Shown here: piece by piece, positions 1 through 7,992 of the stretch | How the letters are laid out: every line of letters begins with the position of its first letter | Position numbering within the stretch: the first letter of the stretch is position 1 | Source: CALMZN01 sp964540095 | GTDB lineage: Bacteria > Patescibacteriota > Patescibacteriia > UBA1558 > GWA2-36-10 | Reading direction: 5' to 3' | Assembly: GCA_964540095.1 (NCBI GenBank) | Contig: CAZILH010000006.1 | Coordinates: 1-44,170, forward strand | DNA: 44,170 bases | The notes under the pieces: generated by a model | What the model was told of the DNA's origin: nothing | Seen by the model: the letters and a program-made list of their open reading frames with translations, nothing else | Database searches by the model: none | Translations under genes and position numbers: made by a program

Positions 1-300
1 TTATAATTTAGGTTGTGGTTGGTTTGCCCGCCTTCGCCCCGACCGCGTTGGGGGACGGAGGCGGAAGTCCTCTTATGCCCACCATTTTTATCAAGTATTC
101 ACACGTGCCCCGTATACTGAACGAAGTGAAGTTGTACGGGGTTGCGAAGGTCCCTGGTTTCCCGCCGTGGGCGGGACCCCGCCAAAGGCGGTGGCGAATC
201 AATTTATAATCAGGTGCGACCACCACTCGACTCGCCAAAGCAAAGCTTCGGCTCGCTCATGGCCTTCGGCCATTAAGTTTAAAATATTTCTCTAATAAAA
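1..300. repeat. Non-coding cluster of GC-rich palindromes
   Basis: I see no convincing gene here: the open frames on both strands lack ribosome sites and run through hairpins. The stretch holds several inverted repeats: CCCCGTA/TACGGGG at 107-141, CCCGCC-GTG-GGCGGG at 161-175 and CCGCC-AAA-GGCGG at 179-191. The segment from about 222 to 264 resembles the sequence just after the tRNA-Lys gene (10114-10160): both start with ACCACTCGA(C/T)TCGCC and reach GCTC(G/A)CTC(A/G)TGG. This is a dispersed intergenic repeat family, possibly with a tRNA 3' end relic; the latter is speculative. Confidence 0.6.
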
Positions 301-311
301 TATTTAAATAT

Positions 312-333
312 ACCACCGTTTCGGTGGTTTTTT
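312..333 (+). terminator. Intrinsic terminator
   Basis: ACCACCG and CGGTGGT form a 7-bp stem with a TTT loop, followed by six T. It lies 44 bp before the Gfo/Idh-Nudix gene, so it closes whatever is transcribed from the left and insulates the cluster that starts at 377. Confidence 0.75.
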
Positions 334-376
334 GGTATATTTGTAATTTTTTTAAAAAAAGTATAAAATTTACTAT

Positions 377-2281
377 ATGAAAAAAATCAATACTTTGTTA
401 ATAGGGGTTGGTGCACACTCTAAAAGAATATACCTACCATTCGCAAAAAGTAATGAAGTTTGTAACCTAGTAGCATGTTTTGATTTAGAGTCTCAAAAAA
501 TAAAAATTGAAGATTTTTTGAAAAAAAATGAAATTTCCGTTAAATGTTATTATACTAAAAATTACAAGATTTCTGATATTATTAATGGCAGTGACTTAAA
601 ATGTCTAAATGCAATTATAAAAAGACATAAGGTGGTGGCTGTTATCATTTCTACTGAACCGCTTGCACATTTTAAATATATAAAATGGGCCCTGTCAAAT
701 AATTTACATATACTTCTTGATAAACCAATTACAACAGAAGTAGATGTTTCTATAAATGTCAATAAGGCGAAAAAACTATACAGAGATTACAATAAGCTTG
801 CATATTTATATACTAAAAAAAATAAGAAACAACACCTTGTTTTTAGCCTACAGGCTCAGAGAAGATTTCATGTTGGATTTTTGGCTGCTCGAAAAATGAT
901 TATAGAGATGGCGAAAATTTCTAGTTGTCCTGTAACTTCTATCCAAACATTTCACTCCGATGGTCAGTGGACATTTCCAAATGAATTTATAAGCCAAACA
1001 TATCATCCATATAATCAAGGATATGGTAAAATGTCCCACTCAGGATTTCATAGCTTGGACATTGCTATATGGTTGGCGGACGCATCTCTTGTCCCAAATA
1101 AAAAGTGGAATAAATATAGACTACAAACTTCATTTATTAGGCCAAAAGATGTTTTAGCTCAATTTTCAAAAGAAGATTATCTTAAATTTTTTCCTGAAAT
1201 AAAATGGGATTTAAATTTAGAGAAACAGTTAGATAAAATTACAGGAGAGGTCGACGCTTTTACTAATATATCTTTACTTAGAGATAATGATATAATCACA
1301 AGCATAAATTGTAATTCACTCCATAATAGTTTTAGTAGGAGGGGGTGGTCGTCCTCAAATGGCAAAGATTTGTATAAAGGGAATGGGAGAGTTAGACAAG
1401 AATCATACATTATTGATCAAGGTCCCTTCCAATCAATAATAATAAATTCATTTCAGTGTGAAGAGATTCAAAAAGAGAATCTACCCTTGTACGGAGTCGG
1501 AGGAGAATATCATTTTGACATTCATATATTTAGAAATAAAACATTATTTCCTCAGTTAAAAGCTTATGAATTTTTAAATTTACAATCCCTTTGTGCTATA
1601 AAAGATTTTGGGTATTCTAGGGGACACCAAGAGGATGCGCGTCGGAATTGTATTGTTAATTTTTATCAATCAATTATCAATAAGACTCCGCCAGAAAATC
1701 AAGGTACAAATATATTGTACCATCGTTTGACTACTCAAATTTTAAGTTCTATTTATATTTCTGCTTCGAGACAATTTATTGGTCAGAATTGTTCAGTAGA
1801 AGAGCATATAGATCCTATTTTTCATGTAAAATCATATATTAAGAGATTACCAATTATCGTTCAGAGTATTGTTTATAGAATAAAAAAAGCAAATAAATTT
1901 GAAGCTCTTTTATTAAAAAGAACCGATGTGCGTGGTGGTTTTTGGAATGTAGTTAATGGGACTATTGAAATTAATGAATCTGTGACAGAGTGTAGAGCAA
2001 GAGAATTGTACGAAGAAGCGGGGATAAAAGAAGTAGTTAGTTGGAGTGATGAAATTTACAGGTTTACTTTTATTTATCATAATGAGACTTTTTCCGTATT
2101 TGTTTTTGCTGCCCAGGTTAGTTCCGAGCAGGAAGTTGTTATAAACGAAGAGCATGTGGAATACAAATGGGTTGATTTTAATACAGCGCTAAAAATGTTG
2201 AAATTTGAAGACGATAAAATTGCCCTGAAAAAATGTAAAAAAATGTTAATGATGAATAAATATAATGAGAAACGAAAATAA
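377..2281 (+). CDS. Gfo/Idh/MocA-type oxidoreductase fused to a Nudix hydrolase
   Basis: The 634-residue protein joins two enzyme families. The N-terminal part is a Rossmann NAD(P) domain (GVGAHS at residues 10-15) with the Gfo/Idh/MocA signatures DKP (115-117) and GFHSLD (223-228), where the histidine is the usual catalytic residue. Residues from about 500 form a Nudix domain with a complete Nudix box at 528-550 (G-x5-E-x7-RELYEEAG). The family knowledge suggests oxidation or reduction of a sugar-like or cyclic substrate plus cleavage of a nucleoside-diphosphate-linked compound; the true substrate cannot be read from sequence. The gene is much more AT-rich than the core genes. It opens a five-gene same-strand run and overlaps the next gene by 17 bp. 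I see no frameshift at the junction, so the fusion seems real. Confidence 0.85.
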   Translation: MKKINTLLIGVGAHSKRIYLPFAKSNEVCNLVACFDLESQKIKIEDFLKKNEISVKCYYTKNYKISDIINGSDLKCLNAIIKRHKVVAVIISTEPLAHFKYIKWALSNNLHILLDKPITTEVDVSINVNKAKKLYRDYNKLAYLYTKKNKKQHLVFSLQAQRRFHVGFLAARKMIIEMAKISSCPVTSIQTFHSDGQWTFPNEFISQTYHPYNQGYGKMSHSGFHSLDIAIWLADASLVPNKKWNKYRLQTSFIRPKDVLAQFSKEDYLKFFPEIKWDLNLEKQLDKITGEVDAFTNISLLRDNDIITSINCNSLHNSFSRRGWSSSNGKDLYKGNGRVRQESYIIDQGPFQSIIINSFQCEEIQKENLPLYGVGGEYHFDIHIFRNKTLFPQLKAYEFLNLQSLCAIKDFGYSRGHQEDARRNCIVNFYQSIINKTPPENQGTNILYHRLTTQILSSIYISASRQFIGQNCSVEEHIDPIFHVKSYIKRLPIIVQSIVYRIKKANKFEALLLKRTDVRGGFWNVVNGTIEINESVTECRARELYEEAGIKEVVSWSDEIYRFTFIYHNETFSVFVFAAQVSSEQEVVINEEHVEYKWVDFNTALKMLKFEDDKIALKKCKKMLMMNKYNEKRK

Positions 2282-2996
2282 AATTTTTTCAATTGCATTT
2301 GACGGTGCACATCATTCTGGAAAAGGAACGCAAATAGAAATTTTAAGAACCAAATTGCTTGAATGTGGCATCCCGTGTATTTCTATAAAAGGAGAAGGAT
2401 ATAGATTGGGTCAAGGGGGTTCCGAGGAAGATCCTGAATCTGATTTTTGGCAAAAAATGAGCACTCAATTAAGAAAGGGAGCTGATTTACAACTATGGGA
2501 AGCCGCTAGTTATAGATTAGCACGAGAATTGATAGTTTGGAGAGATAGAATATTGAGAATGGAAATTGAAAAAATTTTAGCTCCATTCGGAGTATTATTG
2601 ATTGATCGTTCATTCATTTCAAAATCTATTCTAAAATCTTTACAAGTTGAAACAACGCCAGGGAAAATATTTTCTTCCGATGAACTATATCCAGAGCTGA
2701 TTCAGGCGCATAAAAAAATTACAGTAGAAATGGTTTTACCTGATTTAATTTTTGAATTGATTGCGCCCAAGGATATTTTATTGACCAGATTAGATCCCAA
2801 CGAAACTGATTATCATTTCAGAAAAACTAATATAGAGGATAGGTATCAGTTTTATTTGGATGCCAAGCAGCATCTTCCGGAGGAGATAAAAAATAGAATA
2901 ATTTCTATAGATTCATCACCGGAAAAAGAAGAAGTGTATCGCGCAATTTTAGAAGAGATAAAGAAAAGGTATCCGGATTTTCGAGTTTTAGAATAA
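2265..2996 (+). CDS. Thymidylate-kinase-like P-loop nucleotide kinase
   Basis: The 243-residue protein has a Walker A loop near the N terminus (GAHHSGKGTQ, residues 14-23) and a DRS motif at 114-116 that matches the DR(Y/F/S) motif of dTMP kinases. The second half contains an arginine-rich stretch (RKTNIEDRY) like the lid of that fold. The length is slightly above that of a housekeeping Tmk (about 210). It overlaps the 3' end of the Gfo/Idh-Nudix gene and precedes a deaminase, so it more likely serves the local pathway than DNA precursor supply. A deoxynucleoside or sugar kinase of the same fold is an alternative. AT-rich like its neighbours. Confidence 0.75.
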   Translation: MRNENKIFSIAFDGAHHSGKGTQIEILRTKLLECGIPCISIKGEGYRLGQGGSEEDPESDFWQKMSTQLRKGADLQLWEAASYRLARELIVWRDRILRMEIEKILAPFGVLLIDRSFISKSILKSLQVETTPGKIFSSDELYPELIQAHKKITVEMVLPDLIFELIAPKDILLTRLDPNETDYHFRKTNIEDRYQFYLDAKQHLPEEIKNRIISIDSSPEKEEVYRAILEEIKKRYPDFRVLE

Positions 2997-3010
2997 TTGT
3001 TTTAAAAAAT

Positions 3011-3481
3011 ATGTTTAAACCAAAAGAGAAATTTATGCGTATGGCAATAAGGCAGGCCTTAAAGGCGCAAAAAAACGGGGATTATTCCATCGGAGCGGTT
3101 ATTGTTTGTGGTGATAAAGTTATTGCAAAATCTCCAAATATTACAAGTCGTAAGAAAGACCCAACACAACACGCGGAAATAGTTGCAGTAAGGAAAGCGT
3201 TAAAAAAATTAGGACATTTTTTTCTAGAAGATTGTGTTTTATATACGACACACGAACCATGCCCAATGTGCGCCACAGCTTGCGTCTGGGTAAAGATTAA
3301 GGCAGTTGTTTATGGAGCAAAATTGGATGATATGATTAATTTTAGTAAAGTAAATACTAATAAAATACGAAAATGGCGTACTGTTCGAATACATGCTTCA
3401 GAAGTTTTTACAAAGGGGAATCCAAATGTAAAATTTATTGGTGGTTTTTTGCGCGATGAATGTAAAAAATTATATAATTAA
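3011..3481 (+). CDS. Zinc-dependent nucleoside/base deaminase (CDA/guanine deaminase/TadA fold)
   Basis: The 156-residue protein carries both zinc signatures of the cytidine deaminase superfamily: HAE at 54-56 (zinc histidine and proton-shuttle glutamate) and PCPMC at 83-87 (two zinc cysteines). The spacing and the C-terminal FLRDECKKLY tail resemble guanine deaminases and related purine deaminases more than dCMP deaminase. It would hydrolytically remove an exocyclic amine from a base or nucleoside. It sits 14 bp after the kinase gene and 6 bp before the methyltransferase gene. The genome's tRNA adenosine deaminase is an alternative, but the company of a kinase and a Nudix domain argues for a free nucleotide or base substrate. 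Confidence 0.8.
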   Translation: MFKPKEKFMRMAIRQALKAQKNGDYSIGAVIVCGDKVIAKSPNITSRKKDPTQHAEIVAVRKALKKLGHFFLEDCVLYTTHEPCPMCATACVWVKIKAVVYGAKLDDMINFSKVNTNKIRKWRTVRIHASEVFTKGNPNVKFIGGFLRDECKKLYN

Positions 3482-3487
3482 AAAAAT

Positions 3488-4321
3488 ATGCCCATAAAAG
3501 AAAAAATAACTGCATCGTTTATTAAAAATTTATCATATTCTAATTTTATAGGATTTATTAATCAGTGGAATACACCACCCGGCTCATATTCAACAATTTC
3601 TAAATTAGCAATTTTTTCGAAAATGACTGACAAATCTTATATTTTGGAAATTGCCTGTACAACCGGTTTTTCGTCAAGAGAATTAGCAACATTAACAGAT
3701 TGTTCAGGGTTGGGCATAGATTTATCTCATAATGCTATTAAAATGGCGGAGTATAATAAAAAAATATATGCACCAAATATTAAGATGTCATATCAAGTAT
3801 TAAACGGATATGAGCTCAAGCCAAAAAATAAATTTTCACATATTATGATTGGAGGTAGTTTAGCATTTTTTTCTAATCCCAAAAAGATGATGGATAAATG
3901 TGTGGACATGCTTGATGATAGTGGGTATATTTTAGCAACGCCGTATTATACAATCAAAAGGATGCCAAAAGATCTTATTAGTCGCACGCACGAAGCACTT
4001 GGTATACCCATGAAATCGTTCTCATTTTTTTCTTATAAAGAAGTAATGAAAATGTATAATAAGTTTGAAATTATGTACGAAGATCATAATGATTTAATTT
4101 CTGAAACCGACGATGAACTTGAATATTATTGCAAATCCGTGATTGAAAGGGCGTGTTTATTTCATAAAATTAGTGATCCGATCATTTATCAGATAATGTA
4201 TAAGAGATTATTGGGCTTTAGAAAATTAATTAATGAAGGTCGCCCATATCAGAAATATTGCGTTTTAGTGTTGAAGTACAGAGATTTGGTTTATCCAAAT
4301 CGATATGTTGCTTTATTTTAA
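3488..4321 (+). CDS. Class I SAM-dependent methyltransferase
   Basis: The 277-residue protein shows motif I of class I methyltransferases (LEIACTTGFSSREL, around residues 52-65), where the usual second glycine is relaxed, followed by an acidic SAM-binding strand (GLGIDLSHNAIKMAE). Downstream, SHIMIGGSLAFF and the LDDSGYILATPYY segment fit motifs II to III. The C-terminal 120 residues have no obvious homology to me and may bind the substrate. Small-molecule methylation is the best guess given the surrounding kinase, deaminase and racemase genes. The codon use is very AT-rich, matching the rest of the cluster. Confidence 0.75.
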   Translation: MPIKEKITASFIKNLSYSNFIGFINQWNTPPGSYSTISKLAIFSKMTDKSYILEIACTTGFSSRELATLTDCSGLGIDLSHNAIKMAEYNKKIYAPNIKMSYQVLNGYELKPKNKFSHIMIGGSLAFFSNPKKMMDKCVDMLDDSGYILATPYYTIKRMPKDLISRTHEALGIPMKSFSFFSYKEVMKMYNKFEIMYEDHNDLISETDDELEYYCKSVIERACLFHKISDPIIYQIMYKRLLGFRKLINEGRPYQKYCVLVLKYRDLVYPNRYVALF

Positions 4322-4331
4322 GTATTAATTT

Positions 4332-5459
4332 ATGCAAGAAAAAACATGGGTTGAAATTTCAGGAAAAGCTATGCGATCAAACATAGCAGAATTGAAAATG
4401 ATCGTGGGAGAAAATATTTCCATTTTAGTTGTAGTAAAGGGCAATGCTTATGGAGCGGGTATTGAACATACTGTGCAGGCTACAAAAAAAATGGTTGATT
4501 GGTATGGCGTTGACACCTTAGATGAGGCAAACACTGTGCGAAAATACTGCGAAATACCAATCCTTATTATGGGTTATGTTGCACCGGTTGATTTTGCGGA
4601 AGTTATAAATAAAAAATTCAGCATTGTTGTTTCTAAACTAGAAGATGTCTTACTTCTTTCTAGTTTTGCTAGTTTGGAAAATCCAGCAAAAATTCATATA
4701 AAAGTTGATATGGGTCTTGTTAGATTAGGTTTGTTTCCTGATGAGGCCATAAAATTTGCAGAAAAAATAGTATCGCTTCCAAATATTATAGTAGAAGGTG
4801 TTTGTACGCATTTTGTCAAATTAGTTGATGATAATAACACAATTTTAACTGAAGCTTTAAAACAATTTGTTTTTGTTGTGGATGCTTTGTGTAACTTGGG
4901 TATTAAGCCAAAATTATTACACACGGCATCTTCTATGGGGGCTATTATTTGTAAGGAATTACGTTTCAATATGGTTAGGGTTGGTATTATTGTGTATGGT
5001 TTTTGGGGCAGAGAATCTGGTGTTAAATTAATTCGTGAAAAGAAAATTAATTTTAATCCACATTCTAGCATTGCTTGGAAAACAACGATAGTTAATATAA
5101 AGGAAATACCTAAAAATACAGGTGTAGGTTATAACCATTCTGAAATTGTGGATCGTAAAACTACTGTTGCTGTCTTGGGAGTGGGATATTATGATGGCCT
5201 TGATAAACGTTATGGAAAAATTGGATACGTACTAATAAATGGAAAGCGAGCAAAAATTTTAGGCGGAATTTCTATGAACATGTGCATGGTTGATATAACC
5301 GACATAGATTCTGTAAAAATTGGTGACATTGCTGTTTTACTTGGGTGTTCCGGTGATGAGGAGATAACACCCTATGAATTTGCAGGGGTTCTTAATACAA
5401 GTACATACGAATTGATATCAAGAATTAATCCGTTACTTAAAAGGATTCTTGTCGATTAG
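4332..5459 (+). CDS. alr: Alanine racemase (PLP fold III)
   Basis: The 375-residue protein has the full family layout. The PLP lysine is K36 in VVKGNAYGAG, and the second catalytic base is probably Y286 in GVGYYDG. The C-terminal beta domain contains the GKRAKILGGISMNMCMVDIT segment and the closing TSTYELISRINP motif. It interconverts L- and D-alanine for peptidoglycan; a related amino-acid racemase is possible. It is the last gene of the AT-rich cluster and begins 10 bp after the methyltransferase. The length is normal for the family. Whether this is the housekeeping copy or a cluster-specific racemase cannot be decided from the window. Confidence 0.9.
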   Translation: MQEKTWVEISGKAMRSNIAELKMIVGENISILVVVKGNAYGAGIEHTVQATKKMVDWYGVDTLDEANTVRKYCEIPILIMGYVAPVDFAEVINKKFSIVVSKLEDVLLLSSFASLENPAKIHIKVDMGLVRLGLFPDEAIKFAEKIVSLPNIIVEGVCTHFVKLVDDNNTILTEALKQFVFVVDALCNLGIKPKLLHTASSMGAIICKELRFNMVRVGIIVYGFWGRESGVKLIREKKINFNPHSSIAWKTTIVNIKEIPKNTGVGYNHSEIVDRKTTVAVLGVGYYDGLDKRYGKIGYVLINGKRAKILGGISMNMCMVDITDIDSVKIGDIAVLLGCSGDEEITPYEFAGVLNTSTYELISRINPLLKRILVD

Positions 5460-5496
5460 ACATAAAAATTTTAAAGAGTTATTTTTTTGTAAAAAG

Positions 5497-5537
5497 AAAA
5501 CTCGCCGTTTGATCCGAAGATATGGACGACGAGTTTT
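5497..5537 (-). terminator. Intrinsic terminator of the 5567-5965 gene
   Basis: CTCGCCG at 5501-5507 pairs with CGACGAG at 5527-5533, extended by A/T flanks. Read on the minus strand the stem is followed by TTTTCTTTTT. It lies 30 bp beyond the stop codon of the minus-strand gene; it could also help end the alr transcript from the other side. Confidence 0.8.
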
Positions 5538-5566
5538 GGGCAGGCGTTGGCCTGACCGGAGAGGGG

Positions 5567-5965
5567 TTACCGAGTGGCAACACCGACCTGACGATCGATG
5601 GTGATCTGCCAGCGGCAAATCACTTCTTTGGTGGTGTTGTCGGTGATCTCCAGATTGGCCTGATCACCGTTGATGCACACGGGCTTGCGCCCGTAGATAT
5701 CCCTGCTCAGGCGATCCATGAGATGGATCGTTACGAGTCCGGGATTGAGGTTGGCTACCGTCACGCTCGCTGTGTCACTTCCGGCGTAGTAGCGGTAGGT
5801 GGCGTCGTAGCCGATGTCACCGCATACGACTTGGTGAGCATTGGTTCCGACTGAGAAGAGTCGCGTTGTGTCGGGCTTGCCAGTAGAGTGACTGGCGGCC
5901 CATAAAAGCAGGGCAGCTCCGGCCAGAATGCAGAACGGGATAGCAAAAAACTGTCTCCGACTCAT
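5567..5965 (-). CDS. GC-rich orphan, predicted exported or membrane-anchored protein
   Basis: The 132-residue product is not recognisable to me. It starts with two arginines followed by a hydrophobic stretch (about residues 6-24) that looks like a signal peptide or membrane anchor; the remainder has two cysteines (VVCGD and VCING) and beta-rich character. The start is fixed by an AAGGAG ribosome site (5975-5980) 9 bp upstream. Codon use is GC-rich and strikingly unlike alr before it or rplU after it. It has its own consensus promoter (6024-6052) and terminator (5497-5537), so it is a self-contained unit. The open frame on the opposite strand (5522-5854) is a shadow. Confidence 0.7.
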   Translation of the reverse strand: MSRRQFFAIPFCILAGAALLLWAASHSTGKPDTTRLFSVGTNAHQVVCGDIGYDATYRYYAGSDTASVTVANLNPGLVTIHLMDRLSRDIYGRKPVCINGDQANLEITDNTTKEVICRWQITIDRQVGVATR

Positions 5966-6023
5966 GATAAACCCCTCCTTGGGAATGAACGACCTGAGAT
6001 TGGAATCCTAGGGAACTATTAGT

Positions 6024-6052
6024 ATTATAGCACATATATTGTATATTGTCAA
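6024..6052 (-). promoter_or_regulatory. Consensus sigma70 promoter for the 5567-5965 gene
   Basis: On the minus strand TTGACA (6052-6047) is followed after 17 bp by TATAAT (6029-6024), with an extended -10 TGC immediately upstream. The -35 box begins just past the terminator of the 6134-6868 gene. Confidence 0.9.
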
Positions 6053-6065
6053 TATAAAAGAAAAC

Positions 6066-6104
6066 AGGACATCTCCAGACGCTTGGCGTCAAAAAATGTC
6101 CTGT
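6066..6104 (-). terminator. Intrinsic terminator of the 6134-6868 gene
   Basis: CAGGACAT and ATGTCCTG (6066-6073 and 6097-6104) form a perfect 8-bp stem enclosing a smaller GACGCCAAGCGTC hairpin. On the minus strand it is followed by TTTTCTTTT. The distance from the stop codon to the stem is 30 bp, the same as in the neighbouring unit. Confidence 0.9.
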
Positions 6105-6133
6105 CGTTGTCACCAGTAGCAAGCAGTTGCTCG

Positions 6134-6868
6134 CTATGCGGTGGTTTGCTGGCATGCGCGGGTCGCCTGACTGGCGATCAGTCGGCATTCCAGACTTGGC
6201 CGATCGAAGTCTTCGGGCAGACAGCCGTGCTCCTGGAAGAACACGGCGCTGTCGAGCTGCTTGCGCAGACCATTCAGCACGCGCTGGATGCTTTCCGGCT
6301 GGCATACGGTGATGCCCCAGCCGTAGCGGCAGATCATTCTGTCGGCGTACGGAGTGGGTCGGAAGACCACCTTCACCAGCTGGTGTCCGGCCTGCACTCC
6401 GAAGCTCTGTCTGAAGTTGTCCTGGCCGAACATGACCATGCCGTTGGAGTTGTTGATGCCCCAGCCGTAATTGGCCACAAGGCCGGATTGCCAGGGCTTG
6501 AAGTAGAGGACTTGGTCGTGCATCAGGTAGCCCTTGCGAAGCAGTTCGTTGAGCATCAGGCTGTAGTGGGAGATCTTTTCCGGGGTCAGGCTGTTGAGCT
6601 GGTTCTGCAGGGAGCTGATGGCTTCCCGAATCTGACCCGCATGCATGACAGCCATCGCGATTCCCGATCCTTCGTTTTGCTTCGGGAGCTGGATTTCCAG
6701 CATGCGATAACCGGAGTCACGCATGAAGGAATTGGGGTGGTAGCGAACCAGCACTCCGCGGTAGTCCACGGGACCCAGCATTCCCAGGCCATAGTTGGCT
6801 TGGGGCGAGCTGGATTCGCGACGGCTCATCCGCAGAACAGCGAAGGCGGTCTTTTCGGTCTTTTCCAT
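6134..6868 (-). CDS. GC-rich orphan protein of unknown function
   Basis: The product of about 244 residues is not recognised. It contains YGLG and YGWG motifs (ANYGLGMLG, ANYGWGINN, CRYGWGITV) that recur along the chain, suggesting diverged internal repeats of a beta-rich fold. No signal peptide or membrane segment is evident. An upstream ATG at 6883 exists, but GGAGG (6881-6877) lies inside that extension and is 8 bp before the ATG at 6868, so I choose 6868. Base composition is strongly GC-rich compared with the core genes. It has its own promoter (6945-6973) and terminator (6066-6104). Confidence 0.7.
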   Translation of the reverse strand: MEKTEKTAFAVLRMSRRESSSPQANYGLGMLGPVDYRGVLVRYHPNSFMRDSGYRMLEIQLPKQNEGSGIAMAVMHAGQIREAISSLQNQLNSLTPEKISHYSLMLNELLRKGYLMHDQVLYFKPWQSGLVANYGWGINNSNGMVMFGQDNFRQSFGVQAGHQLVKVVFRPTPYADRMICRYGWGITVCQPESIQRVLNGLRKQLDSAVFFQEHGCLPEDFDRPSLECRLIASQATRACQQTTA

Positions 6869-6944
6869 TTCAAGAACCTCCATTGGCTATATTTACCTTG
6901 TGTCTTGCTAAGGTGCACGTAGCCAGTATTGACTACGATTTATT

Positions 6945-6973
6945 ATTATAGCACATAATATAGCTATTGTCAA
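6945..6973 (-). promoter_or_regulatory. Consensus sigma70 promoter for the 6134-6868 gene
   Basis: TTGACA (6973-6968), 17-bp spacer, TATAAT (6950-6945) on the minus strand, with extended -10 TGC. The last seven spacer bases (TATGTGC) are identical to those of the promoter at 6024-6052. Confidence 0.9.
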
Positions 6974-7053
6974 TGATAGGTGATATATGGCCATTGACAC
7001 AATCATCTAAGTTTGTTAATATTTACCCCGTATTAAAAATAGTTATAAATTTT

Positions 7054-7374
7054 ATGAAAGCAATAATCAGAACTGGCGGTAAACAATATTTGATTGCGGC
7101 CGGACAAAAATTAAGTGTTGAAAGAATGAAAGGCACCACAGCTGGACAAGCCGTTGTTTTTGAAGAAGTGTTGGCCGTAATTGATGATAAAGAAAATATT
7201 ACAGTTGGTACTCCCTTGGTCAAGGGCGCTAAAGTTGAAGCTACCCTGATCAAAGAATTCAAAGAAAAGAAAATTGATGTTTTTAAATATCAAAATAAAA
7301 CTCGTTATCGAAAAAGATACGGTCACAGACAAATCAAAGAAGAAGTAAATATCGAAAAGATTGTTACTAAATAA
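7054..7374 (+). CDS. rplU: Ribosomal protein L21
   Basis: The product is a 106-residue 50S subunit protein that binds 23S rRNA. The sequence MKAIIRTGGKQYLIAAGQ is the typical L21 start, and the C-terminal KYQNKTRYRKRYGHRQ segment is the RNA-binding signature. A longer frame begins at 6967, but the family start corresponds to the ATG at 7054. The usual partner gene rpmA (L27) does not follow; instead a terminator and the convergent recR gene do. The gene is AT-rich like the core genome. Confidence 0.97.
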   Translation: MKAIIRTGGKQYLIAAGQKLSVERMKGTTAGQAVVFEEVLAVIDDKENITVGTPLVKGAKVEATLIKEFKEKKIDVFKYQNKTRYRKRYGHRQIKEEVNIEKIVTK

Positions 7375-7405
7375 AAAAATCCCCGCTAGCTGCGGGGTAT
7401 TTTAT
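7375..7405. terminator. Bidirectional intrinsic terminator between rplU and recR
   Basis: CCCCGC (7381-7386) pairs with GCGGGG (7392-7397). T-rich sequence follows on the plus strand (TATTTTATTTT) and an A-run precedes it, so it can end both rplU and the convergent minus-strand recR operon, whose stop codon lies just beside it. Confidence 0.9.
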
Positions 7406-7992
7406 TTTCTATTTTTTAAAGCCGAGGATAAGGTCACTTCATCGGTGTATTCTATATTGGCGCCCATAGGTATACCACGGGCTAGCTGGCTGACCACAAC
7501 ATTTTTGTCGGCCAGAATCTTTAAGAGATACATGGTGGTGGCTCCGCCCTCCATACTTTGGTCAAGCGCCAGAATAATTTCTTTAATGTTATTTTTTTTG
7601 ACTCTTTCAAGCAACTCTTTAATTTTTAGTTTGTCAGGTGTGATGCCTTCCAGTGGCCCTAGTAATCCATTGAGCAAATGATAAGTGCCGTTGAATTCAT
7701 TGGTTCTTTCAATAGCTTCAATATCTTGATTGTGAGCAATAACACAAATAATACTTTGATCTCTTTGGGGATCACGGCAAATATTGCAGAGTCCAGTATC
7801 TGTCAGATTGAAGCACTGGGGACAAAAATGAACTTTTTCATAGGCCTCGTTCAAACTTTTGGCAAATTCTTGGATGTCCTCTTTGCGATGCAGTAAATCA
7901 AAAACTAGCCGAGTGGATGTTTTTGGCCCAATACCCGGCAGTTTATCGAACTCATTGATTAGTTTTTGGATAAAGTCTGGTAGATGTCGCAT
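7402..7992 (-). CDS. recR: Recombination protein RecR
   Basis: The 196-residue protein has the RecR order: an N-terminal helix-hairpin-helix (LPGIGPKTSTRLVFDLL), a four-cysteine zinc finger (CPQC...CNIC) and a Toprim domain (IICVIAHNQDIEAIE ... LALDQSMEGGATTMYL). The C-terminal GIPMGANIEYTDEVTL is a strong RecR signature. With RecO/RecF it loads RecA at gaps. Its start codon overlaps the stop of ybaB by one base (TAATG), showing translational coupling in a dnaB-ybaB-recR order. Confidence 0.97.
   Translation of the reverse strand: MRHLPDFIQKLINEFDKLPGIGPKTSTRLVFDLLHRKEDIQEFAKSLNEAYEKVHFCPQCFNLTDTGLCNICRDPQRDQSIICVIAHNQDIEAIERTNEFNGTYHLLNGLLGPLEGITPDKLKIKELLERVKKNNIKEIILALDQSMEGGATTMYLLKILADKNVVVSQLARGIPMGANIEYTDEVTLSSALKNRK

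Noticed and set aside
58..91. Possible tRNA 3' end (CCCACCA near 79-85)
   Set aside because: No T arm or matching acceptor strand can be found upstream.
15..238. Opposed ORFs of 64 and 76 codons at the window start
   Set aside because: They consist of stacked palindromes and lack ribosome sites; GC-rich repeats open frames on both strands by chance.
377..2281. Fusion as an assembly or frameshift artefact
   Set aside because: Composition is uniform across the junction, the frame is continuous and the linker is of ordinary length, so I accept it as one gene.
5522..5854. Plus-strand ORF of 110 codons, and the plus-strand ORF 6083-6922
   Set aside because: Both are antisense to the minus-strand units, which have ribosome sites, promoters and terminators on their own strand; the plus frames have none of these.
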